This document shows, in pieces, positions 43,416 through 53,899 of a stretch of 64,000 nt of DNA (within the stretch, counting starts at the first letter, position 1; the number at the start of each line of letters is the position of its first letter). A program made the position numbers and the translations under genes. The notes below the pieces were generated by a model. It was not told the origin of the DNA. It saw only the letters and a program-made list of their open reading frames with translations, and ran no database searches. This DNA comes from Pseudooceanicola sediminis (lineage in GTDB: Bacteria; Pseudomonadota; Alphaproteobacteria; Rhodobacterales; Rhodobacteraceae): NCBI RefSeq assembly GCF_003575965.1, contig NZ_QWJJ01000013.1, positions 1-64,000 on the forward strand. Direction: 5' to 3'.

Positions 43416-44665
43416 GCGGTCTGGGTCCACTCTTTCTCGAACAAGTCGACGAGTTGCGCCACACTGACATGATAATCAAGCGTTTTGCGCACCTTTTGCT
43501 GTGCAGCAGCGCCCAATACCCTGCGCATTTCAGGATGGCGAATGGCCTTTTCCAGGGCCTGCGCCAAGGCGGTTGGATCTTCCGCAGGCACCAGCAGACC
43601 ATTTTCTCCATCGCTGAACAGTTCTGGAATTCCGGAAATCGACGTGGAAACGCACGTCAGACCCTGGCTGGCCGCCTCGACCAGCACGTTTGGCAAACCG
43701 TCGCGATCGCCATCTGAGGTTACCCGACAGGCCAGCGCAAAGATATCGGAACGACGATACAGCGCCAAGACCTCGGCCTGGTCCAGCGCACCCCGCCAAT
43801 CGATATGTGCGCTCAGACCCAGGCGCGCGGCCTGCGCGCGCAACGCGGTGACATCGCCGCCCCCGGCATGGACAAAGCGCCAGCTCAGATCCGCAGGCAA
43901 CAGTGCCAGCGCCTCCAAAAGAAAGTCATAGCCCTTTTTCGGCACCAGCCGCCCCACGCTTATCAACCGCACGGGATCGTCTGCCTGCTGCCCGTCACGG
44001 GCAGGGCGATCATCGACATGCGGCGGAAACCGCTCCAGGTTCAGGCCGTGATAGCTCAGATTTACCCGCGCCGACGCTGGTCCGGCAAGCTGCTGCAAAT
44101 GCCGGTGCCCGCTGGCGGTGCAGGTCACGGTCCAGCGCGCCGCGCGAAGTTTGCGTTGCAGATCCCAGTCGGGCGATGTCCAGATATCCTTGGCGTGGGC
44201 CGAAACAGTCCACGGTAGCCCCACGATACGCGCGGCATATTCCGCGACAGAGGCCGGCGTGTGAATGAAATGCGCGTGCAACCAGCCCGCCCCCTCGGGC
44301 CATTCCGCCGCCAGCACCAGCGCCTGCCCCAGACGCCGCACCCTGTTGCGGCTGGGATCGCGGCGCAAATCGGCCAGGAAATCCGACCAGAGGCCCCGCA
44401 TTCCCGGCCGCCGCAAACCCGACCAGACCGCGCGCATCACGCGGATCGGTTCACGATGCAGGTATTCCGGCAGGTAATGCACGGGCGCGGTGATTTCGCC
44501 ATGAACCGCGTGACGCTTGCGATCGGTCGGATGCCGCAGCGCCACGATGACCAGCTCCAGCCCCGCCAGTTCCAGCCCTCGGATTTCCTGCGCGATAAAG
44601 GTCTCTGACAACCGCGGATAGCCCTTGACCACGATCACCACCTTGCGCCGCACAGGCGCGCTCAT
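43412..44665 (-). CDS. Family 4 glycosyltransferase
   Basis: This 417-residue GT-B enzyme begins with VVKGYPRLSETFIAQEIRGL, typical of GT4 proteins that build exopolysaccharide or lipopolysaccharide. The C-terminal domain contains SVGRLVPKKGYDFLLEALAL and the nucleotide-sugar motif DGLPNVLVEAASQGLT. It is translationally coupled on both sides (4-base overlaps with neighbours). The sugar donor cannot be deduced. Confidence 0.9.
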   Translation of the reverse strand: MSAPVRRKVVIVVKGYPRLSETFIAQEIRGLELAGLELVIVALRHPTDRKRHAVHGEITAPVHYLPEYLHREPIRVMRAVWSGLRRPGMRGLWSDFLADLRRDPSRNRVRRLGQALVLAAEWPEGAGWLHAHFIHTPASVAEYAARIVGLPWTVSAHAKDIWTSPDWDLQRKLRAARWTVTCTASGHRHLQQLAGPASARVNLSYHGLNLERFPPHVDDRPARDGQQADDPVRLISVGRLVPKKGYDFLLEALALLPADLSWRFVHAGGGDVTALRAQAARLGLSAHIDWRGALDQAEVLALYRRSDIFALACRVTSDGDRDGLPNVLVEAASQGLTCVSTSISGIPELFSDGENGLLVPAEDPTALAQALEKAIRHPEMRRVLGAAAQQKVRKTLDYHVSVAQLVDLFEKEWTQTA

Positions 44666-45846
44666 GCGGGGGCCTGCCGCAGGGTAGTGCCGACAACTTC
44701 GGCGATATTGGTCAGTCCGTCCAGCGTCAGGCCCGGGGCCGCCTGCGAGGGGACATCGCGCATCGGCAGGGCCTTCAGCGCCTTCCCCAATTGCATCGGG
44801 TCACGCGATTGTTCCGGCATCAACATGTCGACCATCCCCAGTTCGGCCGCCCGGCGGGCCCGCAGCAACTGTTCCTCGCGGGGTGTCGTGCGCGGGATGA
44901 TCAAGGCCGGTTTGTCGAACGACAGGATTTCGCAGTATGTGTTGTACCCGCCCATGGCAACCACCGCCCTGGAGCTGGCAATCAGCTCCTCCATGCGGGT
45001 GTCGAACTCGATCACCTCGATGGCGGGAATCTTCTGCCCCTTGCGCAGGAGTTCGGCGCGCTGTTCGCCCGGCATGTAAGGGCCGAGCACGATCAGCGCC
45101 TTGTGCGAAAGGTCGGGATCGGCCAGGTACGCATTCATCACGTCATCGACCAGGTCTGCCCCGTCGCCGCCGCCCCCCGTCGTGACCAGGATGTAATCGC
45201 CGCTGGGACGATGTGTCGACAGCGCCTCGTGCAAGGCGCGCCGTTTCAGGAAGCCCATGAAATGCATGCGTGCGCGAACAGTGTCCGGCACCGTCATTCC
45301 GGTCAGCGGGTCATAGAAATCGGGCGGCCCGTACACCCAGATATCGTCGTAGGTCTTTTCGATCTTGGCCATGACGTCGTTGTGCTGCCATTCCGCCTCC
45401 AACAGGTGCGGCGCATCCATCACCTCGCGCAGCCCCAGGACCAGCCGGGTGCCCTGGCCCTTGAGATAGCGCAACGTCTCCTCTATCTCGCCGCGCAGAC
45501 CCATCGGCTCCTTGTCGACGATAAAGATGTCCGGCTGGAACGTCTCTGCCGTGTGGCGGATGATCGACTTGCGCATCTCGATCGTGTCACTCAGGTCGAT
45601 GTGCTGTGCAAGCGAACTGTATTCACCATTGCGCAGCTTGATCACGCTGGGAATCTTCACGAAATCGACCCGCGCACGATAGTCGAAGGCACCGGCGATC
45701 TGGGCCCCAGAGATGATCAGCACGCTCAGCCCGCTGTAGGTTTCGACCAGGGCGTGGGCGATGGTACGGCAGCGCCGCAAATGCCCCAGGCCAAAGGTGT
45801 CATGGCTATACATCAGAATGCGTTTGCCGTCGAACCGTGTCGTCAT
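44662..45846 (-). CDS. MurG-like glycosyltransferase
   Basis: This 394-residue GT-B protein carries YSHDTFGLGHLRRCRTIAHAL at the N-terminus and VAMGGYNTYCEILSFDKPAL with PRTTPREEQLLRARR in the C-terminal domain, matching the nucleotide-sugar site of MurG-like enzymes. The start at 45846 is chosen because it begins the conserved fold; an upstream frame adds unrelated residues. It is the first of three glycosyltransferase genes placed after the oligopeptide-type transporter genes, and it shares its layout with the gene at 42243. Confidence 0.85.
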   Translation of the reverse strand: MTTRFDGKRILMYSHDTFGLGHLRRCRTIAHALVETYSGLSVLIISGAQIAGAFDYRARVDFVKIPSVIKLRNGEYSSLAQHIDLSDTIEMRKSIIRHTAETFQPDIFIVDKEPMGLRGEIEETLRYLKGQGTRLVLGLREVMDAPHLLEAEWQHNDVMAKIEKTYDDIWVYGPPDFYDPLTGMTVPDTVRARMHFMGFLKRRALHEALSTHRPSGDYILVTTGGGGDGADLVDDVMNAYLADPDLSHKALIVLGPYMPGEQRAELLRKGQKIPAIEVIEFDTRMEELIASSRAVVAMGGYNTYCEILSFDKPALIIPRTTPREEQLLRARRAAELGMVDMLMPEQSRDPMQLGKALKALPMRDVPSQAAPGLTLDGLTNIAEVVGTTLRQAPA

Positions 45847-45917
45847 TCGATGTCTTTCACTCGGCCTGATCGACCGCAGGCGTCTCGAAGGGGGTGTCTC
45901 AAAGTGGTCCCTCCGGT

Positions 45918-47099
45918 TCATTTGTAAGGATCGGCGGCATCGCGTAGACCGTCGCCAAGGAAATTAAAAGCTAAAATGACCAGTATCACCGGGATGACCG
46001 GCGCCATGAGCCATGGGTATAGCGCGATAATGTTGACGCTGCGCGCCTCGGTCAGCAAAATTCCCCAACTTGTGATCGGCGGTCGCAATCCGATCCCCAG
46101 AAAGCTCAATGCGGTTTCCCCCAGGATCATCCCCGGAATGGTCAGGGTGGCACTGGCGATCAGGTGCGACATGAAACCGGGGATCAGATGCCGCCGGATG
46201 ATCCGGCCGCTGCCAGCGCCCATCAGTTTGGCCGCCAGCACATAATCCTCTTCTCGCAGGGCCAGCAGTTTTGAACGCACGGCCCGCGCCAACCCCGTCC
46301 AGTCCAGCATCCCCAGGATCACGGTGATCCCGATAAACACCAGGATCGGACTCCAGGTAACGGGAATGATCGCCGCCAGGGCCATCCACAACGGGATGCT
46401 CGGGATAGATTGCAGAACCTCGATCACCCTCTGGACCAGCAGATCGAAGGTTCCACCATGATATCCCGCCAAGCCACCGATGATGATCCCAAGTGCAAAG
46501 CTCATGCTGACTCCAAGGATGCCGATGGTCAGGGATATTCGCGCGCCGTAAATCATGCGCGAAAGGACATCCCGTCCCAGCCGATCGGTCCCCAACAGGA
46601 ACAGCTCTCCTCCTTTCGCCGGACAGATCAGGTGCAGATCGGCGGGGATCAGGTTCCAGAACTCATACGGGTCGCCCCGGCAAAAGAACCGCAGCGGCTG
46701 CACGTCGTCGGTATCGTCCCGGTAGATCCGGCGCAGGTTTTCCATGTCCAGCGTCATCTCGCGCCCATAGGTGTATGGCCAGACCAGCTGTCCGTCTCGG
46801 ATCACGTGAACCGCCTGTGGCGGCGCATAGATGTAATCCGTGTTGCGCCGGTTCAGGCTGTAGGGTGCCAGAACTTCGCAGATCAGGATCGAGGCATAGA
46901 TCGCGCAGAGGAAAATGCCCGAGGCAAAGGCCAGCCGGTGCCGCCGGAACCGCCACCACATGATCTGCCCAGGTGTCGCCTGCGCCGTGCCCTGATCCGT
47001 CGCCAGCCGATCCGCCGCATAGGGATCGAACGGCGCTGTCGAGGCGCTGTGCTCGAGCGGCGGGTGGTCCTGCGTCGCGGGCTCTCTTGGCGTCGTCAT
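45918..47099 (-). CDS. Oligopeptide-type ABC permease (OppC/DppC family)
   Basis: This 393-residue inner-membrane permease has a long N-terminal tail before the first membrane segment. The binding-protein-dependent transport core has LGTDRLGRDVLSRMIYGARI and EEDYVLAAKLMGAGSGRIIRR, the EAA-type loop for the ATPase. An extra loop between the first two membrane segments contains two cysteines and is typical of this subgroup, where the proteins are often called YejE-like. It overlaps the OppB-type gene by 4 bases. Confidence 0.9.
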   Translation of the reverse strand: MTTPREPATQDHPPLEHSASTAPFDPYAADRLATDQGTAQATPGQIMWWRFRRHRLAFASGIFLCAIYASILICEVLAPYSLNRRNTDYIYAPPQAVHVIRDGQLVWPYTYGREMTLDMENLRRIYRDDTDDVQPLRFFCRGDPYEFWNLIPADLHLICPAKGGELFLLGTDRLGRDVLSRMIYGARISLTIGILGVSMSFALGIIIGGLAGYHGGTFDLLVQRVIEVLQSIPSIPLWMALAAIIPVTWSPILVFIGITVILGMLDWTGLARAVRSKLLALREEDYVLAAKLMGAGSGRIIRRHLIPGFMSHLIASATLTIPGMILGETALSFLGIGLRPPITSWGILLTEARSVNIIALYPWLMAPVIPVILVILAFNFLGDGLRDAADPYK

Positions 47100-48094
47100 T
47101 TGCTGCTGCCCCCGCCCAGTCGAATCCGCGGGTCCAGCAAGGCCAGCGCGATATCCGAGACGAGCACCCCCAGAACCGTCAGGAAGGCCAGAAACATCAG
47201 GAACGACCCCGCCAGATACATGTCCTGGCTCTGCAACGCCTTGATCAGCATCGGACCGGTGGTTTCCAGCGACAGCACGATGGCCGTCACCTCGGCCCCC
47301 GAGATGATCGCGGGCAGGATGGACCCGATATCCGAGATGAAAAAGTTCAGCGCCATGCGCAACGGATATTTCAGCAGGATGCGCAGCGGGTGCAGCCCCT
47401 TGGCGCGGGCGGTGACGACATACTGCTTTTGCAATTCATCCAGCAGGTTGGCGCGCAGCCGCCGCACCATGCCTGCCGTCCCCGCCGTGCCGATGATCAG
47501 CACCGGTATCCACATGTGTTCGGCAATCGACATCAGCTTGTCCCAGCTCACCGGCTGGTCAAGGTATTCGCGCGCCATCAGCCCACCGATCGACGTGCCG
47601 AACCAGATGTTGGCGAAATACATCATCACCAGCGCCAGCATGAAATTCGGCACCGCGATACCGATCAGCCCGACAAAGGTCAGACCGTAGTCACCCCAGC
47701 TGTATTGGTGCGTCGCCGAGTAGATGCCGATGGGAAAGGCCAGCAGCCAGGTAAAGATAATGGTGACCGTCGACAGCAGGATCGTCAGCCACAGCCGATC
47801 CCCCACCACCTCGCTAACCGGCAGCCGGTATTCAAACGAATAACCGAAGTCCCCGACAAAAAAACCGCCGACCCAGTGGAAATACCGCACGACCATCGGC
47901 TGATCGAAACCGTACCGCGCCTTGAGCAATTCGATTTCGGCCAAGTCCGCCTCTTCGCCCATCGCCCGCAACTCGGACACGTAGCTTTCGAAATAGTCGC
48001 CAGGCGGCAGTTCGATGATGGTAAAGACCAGCGCCGAAATCAGGAAAAGGGTGGGAACCATCGCCGCGATCCGCCACAGGATATACCGCACCAT
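47096..48094 (-). CDS. Oligopeptide-type ABC permease (OppB/DppB family)
   Basis: This 332-residue permease begins with MVRYILWRIAAMVPTLFLIS, the standard first segment of OppB proteins, and contains the EAA-type loop QYVVTARAKGLHPLRILLKY. The start at 48094 follows the binding-protein stop by 2 bases; a longer frame upstream lies inside that gene. It pairs with the OppC-type permease, and the whole system imports a peptide or other oligomer. Confidence 0.9.
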   Translation of the reverse strand: MVRYILWRIAAMVPTLFLISALVFTIIELPPGDYFESYVSELRAMGEEADLAEIELLKARYGFDQPMVVRYFHWVGGFFVGDFGYSFEYRLPVSEVVGDRLWLTILLSTVTIIFTWLLAFPIGIYSATHQYSWGDYGLTFVGLIGIAVPNFMLALVMMYFANIWFGTSIGGLMAREYLDQPVSWDKLMSIAEHMWIPVLIIGTAGTAGMVRRLRANLLDELQKQYVVTARAKGLHPLRILLKYPLRMALNFFISDIGSILPAIISGAEVTAIVLSLETTGPMLIKALQSQDMYLAGSFLMFLAFLTVLGVLVSDIALALLDPRIRLGGGSSK

Positions 48095-48096
48095 GC

Positions 48097-50004
48097 TCAG
48101 TCCGCCCCCTGGTACCAGAAGGTATCCGGCATGTAGGCGCCCAGATAGCTGGTCGGTTCGAACCCGAACAGCGCCTCTTCGGGAACATTGCGCAGGCGGC
48201 TCGACTTGACGACCGGTTGCAGGGCGCCGTTGACCGTGCCGATGGTAAAGACCTGATCGGCATGGATCTCCAGCATCTTCGTCCAGATGTCCACGCGCTG
48301 CGCGCTGGTGGTGGTCTGGCGCCATTGACGCAACAGCGCAACCAGCTGACGCGCAGCAGGCAGGTCCGGCCCCTCACCCGAGGTTTCGGCGGACATGTAG
48401 TGCAACCCCCACAGCGGCCATTGCATCTGATCGTCCGACGTCGGCGCCAGCTCGTTCGGGGACATTTCCGAGGTCGGAACGCCGTTGTCCAACCCCTGCC
48501 AGACCGACATCATCACCGCGCCTCCCAGGGCCCGGCTGCGAAAGATGTCGCGCTGCGACGTGCGGATATACAGCGGCAGCCCGACCTCGCGGAAATGGTC
48601 GGTGATCAGCTCCAGCACATCTGTCTCTAGGGTGCTTTCGCCCGCGCTCTCCACCATGATCCCCGCCTTGCGACCATCGGGCAGCAGACGCGTGCCCGAC
48701 CGATCGCGGCGCGCCAGCCCGACCTCGTCCAGCAGTGCGTTTGCCATGTCGGGATCATGCTGCGCCCAGGCCGTCGCATAGCCCGGCTTGAACAGGGGGC
48801 TTTCGGGCAGGATGGTGTTCGCGCTCTCGCGGGCCAGCCCATAGTACAGCACCTTGTTGATCTCGGCGCGGTCGATCGCCAGCGACATCGCCCGGCGCAT
48901 CCGCACATCCCGGAACAAGCCGCGCCAGACCGGGTCGCCGCAGTTGAGGTTGGGCATCAGCGCCACGCTCGACCCCTGGGTCCGGGTCCAGAGCGATACC
49001 TTCTGCGGATAGCTGTGCTGGGCGTGTTTCAGCAACGTGTAATCGGGAAAGCTGATGCCACCCAATTGCAGATCGCTTTCCCCCGTGGCCGTCTTTGCCG
49101 TGATGATTTCCGAAGACGAGACATTGAACAGCCAACGGTCGATATAGGGCAATTGCACCCCGTCCGCATCGACCCGGTGGAAATACGGATTGCGTTCGAA
49201 CACGAATTGTTCGGCGGGCGGGGCGGTCCGCGGCCTCCAGGCTTCCAGCGTCGGCAGATCAGGGTTTTCTGGTCGGTTCTGCCGCGAAACCTTCGTATGC
49301 AGCGACGGCCAGTCGTCCACCCGGTAGCGCACGATCAGATCCCCCAATTTCTCGGGTGTCTGGTAACGCGCATGAAAGTCGCGCAGATAGGCCGACGGCA
49401 ACGCCAGAACCAGCGGCACGGGCGCCGCCAGCCGGGTCAGGAACGCCGGCGCCGGACGGCTCCAGGAATACCGAACGCTGAGCGGCCCCAGCACTTCGAA
49501 ACGCGCCACCTCGCCATCGACCTTCAGATCTGCGGGCGGGCCGCCACGCAGCAGATCACGGTTTTCGATCACATCTTCCCAGCAATAGCGGAAATCTTCT
49601 GAGGTGAACGGACTGCCATCCGACCAGCGGTGCCCGTCGCGCAGGTGAAAGGTATAGATCCGGTCGTCCTCGACCGTGTACTCCGCCAGGATATCGGGTT
49701 GCAGCGTCAGGGACGCGTCATAGCCCACCAACCGGGAATAGCTGTTGATCGGCATCAGGCGCACGTCCCGCTGCCCGCCGATCAGCGTCCGCAGCGTCCC
49801 GCCCCGGATGCCGGGTTGCCGCCCCATCGCCGCAAGGTCGATCACCCTGGGGTTTCGCGGCAACCGGTCCGCCGCCGACAGCCGCTGATATTCCAGTTCC
49901 GCCGGATCGGTGGCCCTGATCTCGCTTGCCCAGGGCCGCGCTGGCAGCCCGCACAGGGCGCCGACACCGGCCAGACAGGACAACAGGCGGCGCCGACCGA
50001 TCAC
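48097..50004 (-). CDS. Oligopeptide-type ABC substrate-binding protein
   Basis: This 635-residue periplasmic binding protein belongs to the OppA/SBP_bac_5 family. A GTG start at 50004 overlaps the ATPase stop by GTGA and yields an arginine-rich signal sequence ([19 protein letters not shown]). The mature part has [20 protein letters not shown] and [18 protein letters not shown], both typical of the family. Its size is in the range of YejA-like proteins that bind peptides such as microcin C, which would fit the accompanying permeases. The ligand remains unknown. Confidence 0.88.
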   Translation of the reverse strand: MIGRRRLLSCLAGVGALCGLPARPWASEIRATDPAELEYQRLSAADRLPRNPRVIDLAAMGRQPGIRGGTLRTLIGGQRDVRLMPINSYSRLVGYDASLTLQPDILAEYTVEDDRIYTFHLRDGHRWSDGSPFTSEDFRYCWEDVIENRDLLRGGPPADLKVDGEVARFEVLGPLSVRYSWSRPAPAFLTRLAAPVPLVLALPSAYLRDFHARYQTPEKLGDLIVRYRVDDWPSLHTKVSRQNRPENPDLPTLEAWRPRTAPPAEQFVFERNPYFHRVDADGVQLPYIDRWLFNVSSSEIITAKTATGESDLQLGGISFPDYTLLKHAQHSYPQKVSLWTRTQGSSVALMPNLNCGDPVWRGLFRDVRMRRAMSLAIDRAEINKVLYYGLARESANTILPESPLFKPGYATAWAQHDPDMANALLDEVGLARRDRSGTRLLPDGRKAGIMVESAGESTLETDVLELITDHFREVGLPLYIRTSQRDIFRSRALGGAVMMSVWQGLDNGVPTSEMSPNELAPTSDDQMQWPLWGLHYMSAETSGEGPDLPAARQLVALLRQWRQTTTSAQRVDIWTKMLEIHADQVFTIGTVNGALQPVVKSSRLRNVPEEALFGFEPTSYLGAYMPDTFWYQGAD

Positions 50005-51995
50005 GGCTGGACCTCGCTCAGATCCGCGCTCTTGCGCGCCAGCACGAAATGCCCGCCCCCAAGGTCCAGCGGCGCCAGGTCGCGCCCACCACCGTCGTCG
50101 CGGAACGCCGGTGCCCAGCCGGCGCTGGACGCAGTGCTGCTTTCCCCGGCACGGGCGAAATTCAGCGGTCGGTCCAGATCGGGATAGGGCACCGCCTCCA
50201 GCAGCGACCGGGTATAGGGATGCGCCGGCGACCGCATGATCACCTCGCGCGGCGCGATTTCCACGATCTTTCCCGCCCACATCACCGCCACGCGGTCGGC
50301 CATGTAATCCACCACCGCCAGGTTGTGCGAGATGAACAGGTACGTCAGCCCCAGATCCTTTTGCAGATCCTTGAGCAGGTTCAGGATCTGCGCCTGCACC
50401 GAAACATCCAGCGCCGAGACAGGCTCGTCACAGACAATCAGGCTGGGGGCCAGCGCCAGCGCCCGTGCAATCCCGATCCGCTGGCGCTGGCCGCCGGAAA
50501 AACTGTGCGGATACCGTCGTGCCGCCGACGGGTCCAGGCCAATGACCTTCAGCAGCGCCGAGACCGCGTCCTTGCGCGCGGCGCGGGTACCCCGTTTGTG
50601 AATGTCGAAGGGTTCGCTCAGGATGCTGCCGACGGACATGCGCGGCGACAGCGACGACACGGGGTCCTGAAACACCATCTGCACGCGGGTGCGCAGCGCC
50701 TGCAAATCGTCACCCCGTGCTGCCAGCACGTCGATCGGACCTGCCCCGTCATCGAAGACGACCGACCCGCTGTCGGGTGTCACAGCGCGCATCAGGATCT
50801 TGCTGACGGTGGTCTTGCCACAGCCGCTTTCCCCCACCAACCCCAGGCATTCCCCTCGGCGGATGTCAAAGCTCACGTTATCCACGGCGGGCCTCTGTGG
50901 GGCGGCGCGCCCGACCTTCCAGTCCTGCTTGCGGGTCTGAAAGGTCTTGCGGAGGTTGCGCACCGACAACAGCACCTCGGGAAACCCGCCCGCCTTCTCC
51001 CTCGGTGCGGTCACGTCGGCGGGCCGCACCGCCGCCGCCTGCGCCGAGGCAGCGACAGGCTCGGCCGCGACGGCTGTTTCCGCCACGGGCGCCGTCAGCC
51101 CGCCCAGCAAAGTCTGGTGATCGACCACGATCTCGCGCAGTGGCTTCAGCCGCTCTCCCTTCGGCATGTCGAAATGCGGCACCGCCGCCATCAACCCTTT
51201 CAGATAGGGGTGTTTCGGCGCGCGGAAGATCGGGCCGACAGGGCCGGACTCCATGATCTCGCCCTGATAGATCACCACGACTTCGTCCGCGATATTGGCC
51301 ACGACGCCCAGATCATGGGTGATCAGCAGGATGGCCATATCCATCTTTTCCTGCAGGTCGCGCAGCAACTTCAGGATCTGCGCCTGGATTGTCACATCCA
51401 GCGCCGTTGTCGGCTCGTCCGCGATCAGCAGCGCGGGCCGACAGATCAGTGCCATCGCGATCATTGCCCTCTGACGCATCCCCCCGGACAGTTCGAACGG
51501 ATACATGTCGAACACGCGCCGTGGATCGCTGAACCCCACAAGGCCCAGCATCTCCTCGCATTCCTCGCGCCGGGCGGCCGGGCTCAGCGTTGTATGCACC
51601 CGCAATGCCTCGCTGATCTGGTTGCCAACCGTATGCAGCAGCGAAAATGACGTCATCGGCTCTTGAAAGATCATCCCGATGCGGCTGCCACGAATGGCCC
51701 GCAATTGGCGACCGTCCCTGGGCAGTTTCAGCAGGTCAACCGGCGCGGCAGAGGCCTTGCTTGCCCCCGGATCGGCAAAAAGCACCTGCCCGCGCACATC
51801 TGCAAACGCTGGTTGCAACCCCATGATGGCCTGGCTGATCACCGATTTGCCCGACCCGGATTCACCGACAAGTGCCGTTACCTTGCCTGGCAGCACCCGC
51901 AGGCTTGCGCTTTTCACGGCCTGCAACCTGCCCTGCATCAGCGGAAAGGCGATGCTCAGATCGTTGATGCGCAGTAACTCCGGCCCGATGGTCAT
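50001..51995 (-). CDS. Fused double ABC ATPase of an oligopeptide-type transporter
   Basis: This 664-residue protein joins two OppD/OppF-type nucleotide-binding domains. The first has Walker [10 protein letters not shown], signature [11 protein letters not shown] and Walker [13 protein letters not shown]. The second has [19 protein letters not shown] and [13 protein letters not shown] linker of about 60 residues rich in Ala, Val and Pro joins them. It is the first gene of the transporter operon and is followed by the binding protein and two permeases. Such a fusion resembles YejF. Confidence 0.93.
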   Translation of the reverse strand: MTIGPELLRINDLSIAFPLMQGRLQAVKSASLRVLPGKVTALVGESGSGKSVISQAIMGLQPAFADVRGQVLFADPGASKASAAPVDLLKLPRDGRQLRAIRGSRIGMIFQEPMTSFSLLHTVGNQISEALRVHTTLSPAARREECEEMLGLVGFSDPRRVFDMYPFELSGGMRQRAMIAMALICRPALLIADEPTTALDVTIQAQILKLLRDLQEKMDMAILLITHDLGVVANIADEVVVIYQGEIMESGPVGPIFRAPKHPYLKGLMAAVPHFDMPKGERLKPLREIVVDHQTLLGGLTAPVAETAVAAEPVAASAQAAAVRPADVTAPREKAGGFPEVLLSVRNLRKTFQTRKQDWKVGRAAPQRPAVDNVSFDIRRGECLGLVGESGCGKTTVSKILMRAVTPDSGSVVFDDGAGPIDVLAARGDDLQALRTRVQMVFQDPVSSLSPRMSVGSILSEPFDIHKRGTRAARKDAVSALLKVIGLDPSAARRYPHSFSGGQRQRIGIARALALAPSLIVCDEPVSALDVSVQAQILNLLKDLQKDLGLTYLFISHNLAVVDYMADRVAVMWAGKIVEIAPREVIMRSPAHPYTRSLLEAVPYPDLDRPLNFARAGESSTASSAGWAPAFRDDGGGRDLAPLDLGGGHFVLARKSADLSEVQP

Positions 51996-52200
51996 GGCGT
52001 CACGCCCCTTTCTACAGATGCGGACCCTGCGACGGCATTCGGGCTCGGGGTAGCAGATGCGATAACGCTAGAGCAGCGAAAAAACGCTGTCCATCCTGAA
52101 CCGTTGAAATTGCGTCCGGTCCTGCATACCGACCTCACCTTGCGCTTTTTCAGCCTTTGCAGCAGGTTGCCAGCACTCACTGACGCGCGAATGGAAAGCC

Positions 52201-53157
52201 ATGTCCGACAAACAGCGCCTGAACCGCCGCCTCGCGGACGCAGCGACGCTCCGTCTTGCGGGCGATTACCCGCGCGCCGCCGAGATTCTGGCCGAGGTCG
52301 CACAGGATCCCGGTGTCGGCGCGCTCGGGCCCGTGACCTCGCTGGGTATGCCCCGGCGCCTGCAGGCGGCGCATCTCCGGCTGGCCAAGGCCGAGGGCGA
52401 CGCGCTGCGGCGCATCGGCTATCAATTCCACCTTGTCCCGCCCCCGGCCCAGCTCGCGCCTTTTGCGCGCTTTACCCCGCAGGAGCGCCGCGACATCAAT
52501 CACGCCAACCGCCAGCCGGTTCCCCATGTCCTGCACCAGATCTGGATCGGGGATCAGCCCGTGCCCCCCGCCTGCGCCGCCTGGGCCGATTACGCCCGCG
52601 CGCGGGGCTACGACTATCGCCTCTGGCGCGCAGCGGATCTGGAACAGCTGGGCGTGAACGACACTCCGGTCTTCGCGGCGATGCTGGCACGTGGCGATTA
52701 TCCCGGCGCGGTAGATATCGCGCGCTATGCCATCCTGGCACGTGATGGCGGTATCTACCTTGACTGCGACTGGTACCCGGCACGCAGGGACATCGGCTTT
52801 CATGACCTGCTTCCCCTGACCGGCCTGACGGCATTGGCCGAAGATATCCCGCGCAACACGGGCATGGGCGGGCTGCTGCTGGCAAATTCCATGATCGCCA
52901 CGCCGCCGGATCACCCGGTTCTGCATCGCCTCAACAGCGTGCTGGACGATGTCGTCGCCGCGATCCCCGGCGCCCCGGCCTGGTGGTCGACCGGACCGCT
53001 GATCTTTACAATGGTCGCGCGCGCGGGCGCTGTCGCGCTGGCCGGCAACGGCCTGGTGGCTGGCACCCTTCCGCGCGGCGCCCCGTTCGGTGATGTCGAG
53101 GCCCTGCGCGCCGCCGCACCCGAGGATGCCCTGCTGATCGCGTGGAAATCCTGGTAA
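52201..53157 (+). CDS. DXD-type glycosyltransferase (capsular polysaccharide synthesis-like)
   Basis: This 318-residue protein has IPHVLHQIWIGDQPVPPACAAW-type sequence (residues about 102-122) followed by YDYRLWRAADLE and the catalytic DXD region ARDGGIYLDCDWYP, all typical of the Gly_transf_sug/OCH1-like family. It transfers a sugar to a glycan or lipid carrier. It is the only plus-strand gene between two minus-strand blocks and ends 1 base before the deacetylase-fold gene on the other strand, so the two converge. Confidence 0.85.
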   Translation: MSDKQRLNRRLADAATLRLAGDYPRAAEILAEVAQDPGVGALGPVTSLGMPRRLQAAHLRLAKAEGDALRRIGYQFHLVPPPAQLAPFARFTPQERRDINHANRQPVPHVLHQIWIGDQPVPPACAAWADYARARGYDYRLWRAADLEQLGVNDTPVFAAMLARGDYPGAVDIARYAILARDGGIYLDCDWYPARRDIGFHDLLPLTGLTALAEDIPRNTGMGGLLLANSMIATPPDHPVLHRLNSVLDDVVAAIPGAPAWWSTGPLIFTMVARAGAVALAGNGLVAGTLPRGAPFGDVEALRAAAPEDALLIAWKSW

Positions 53158-53158
53158 C

Positions 53159-53899
53159 CTAGGACGCCCCGTTCAGCAACTCGGCCAAGCCGACCCAGCG
53201 ACAGGCCGGATGCCCCGCCGTGGTCGCGAACAGCCGCTCAAGAAATTGCCAGACCGCCGCGTCATGCACCAGGTGATGCGTCAGCACTCCGATATCCTGC
53301 CCACGCACGATCCTTGGTACGATCTCTGCCAGCAGGTCCGCTTCGGATCGCCCCCCGCGTGTGCCACGCCAGTCGATAACGTCGATATGCGTGTTCACCA
53401 TGCGCACGGGGCAATCGTCGCGTTCCGCCCCGAAAACCGAAACCCCCAGATACCCAAGCGGAGCAAGCCCCTCCAGCACCTCCGGGGCAATCCGGTTCCA
53501 GGGCGGCACAAGCACCGGCAGCAGTTGGTCGCCATGGCGCGACAGCAACTCGGCGCGCCCCCGGGCCAGTTCTTCCAGAACGATCGCCACGGGGCGATGC
53601 GCGCCCAACTCCTGCTTTTTCTCTTCCATGGGGGCGTGGTTTTGGTGCGACCATCCATGCACGGCAACGCAGACCCCCGCACAACGGCGCAAACGCGCCG
53701 CCAATGCGGCATCGCTGAAGGCCGGAATGACGGCAAGCGTCAGCGGAACGTCATGCGCTTCGGTCAGCGCCAGCAGATGCTCAAGTGCGGCAGTCGGCGT
53801 CACCGCATCGTCATCGCGCAACCAGAACCGCACCGGCGGCGCGCCTGCCGGACGCATGTTCAGCGCGCGGGTCAGTTCCTGAAATACCGGATCGTTCAT
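53159..53899 (-). CDS. Polysaccharide deacetylase-fold protein
   Basis: This 246-residue protein has the NodB-type metal-binding features RDDDAVTP (Asp residues) near residue 28 and HGWSHQNH (His pair) near residue 80, followed by PPWNRI and a C-terminal VLTHHLVHD segment. It should remove acyl groups from a sugar or a related substrate. There is no signal peptide, which suggests a cytoplasmic step of glycan assembly. The start at 53899 overlaps the glycosyltransferase stop by 4 bases. Confidence 0.82.
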   Translation of the reverse strand: MNDPVFQELTRALNMRPAGAPPVRFWLRDDDAVTPTAALEHLLALTEAHDVPLTLAVIPAFSDAALAARLRRCAGVCVAVHGWSHQNHAPMEEKKQELGAHRPVAIVLEELARGRAELLSRHGDQLLPVLVPPWNRIAPEVLEGLAPLGYLGVSVFGAERDDCPVRMVNTHIDVIDWRGTRGGRSEADLLAEIVPRIVRGQDIGVLTHHLVHDAAVWQFLERLFATTAGHPACRWVGLAELLNGAS

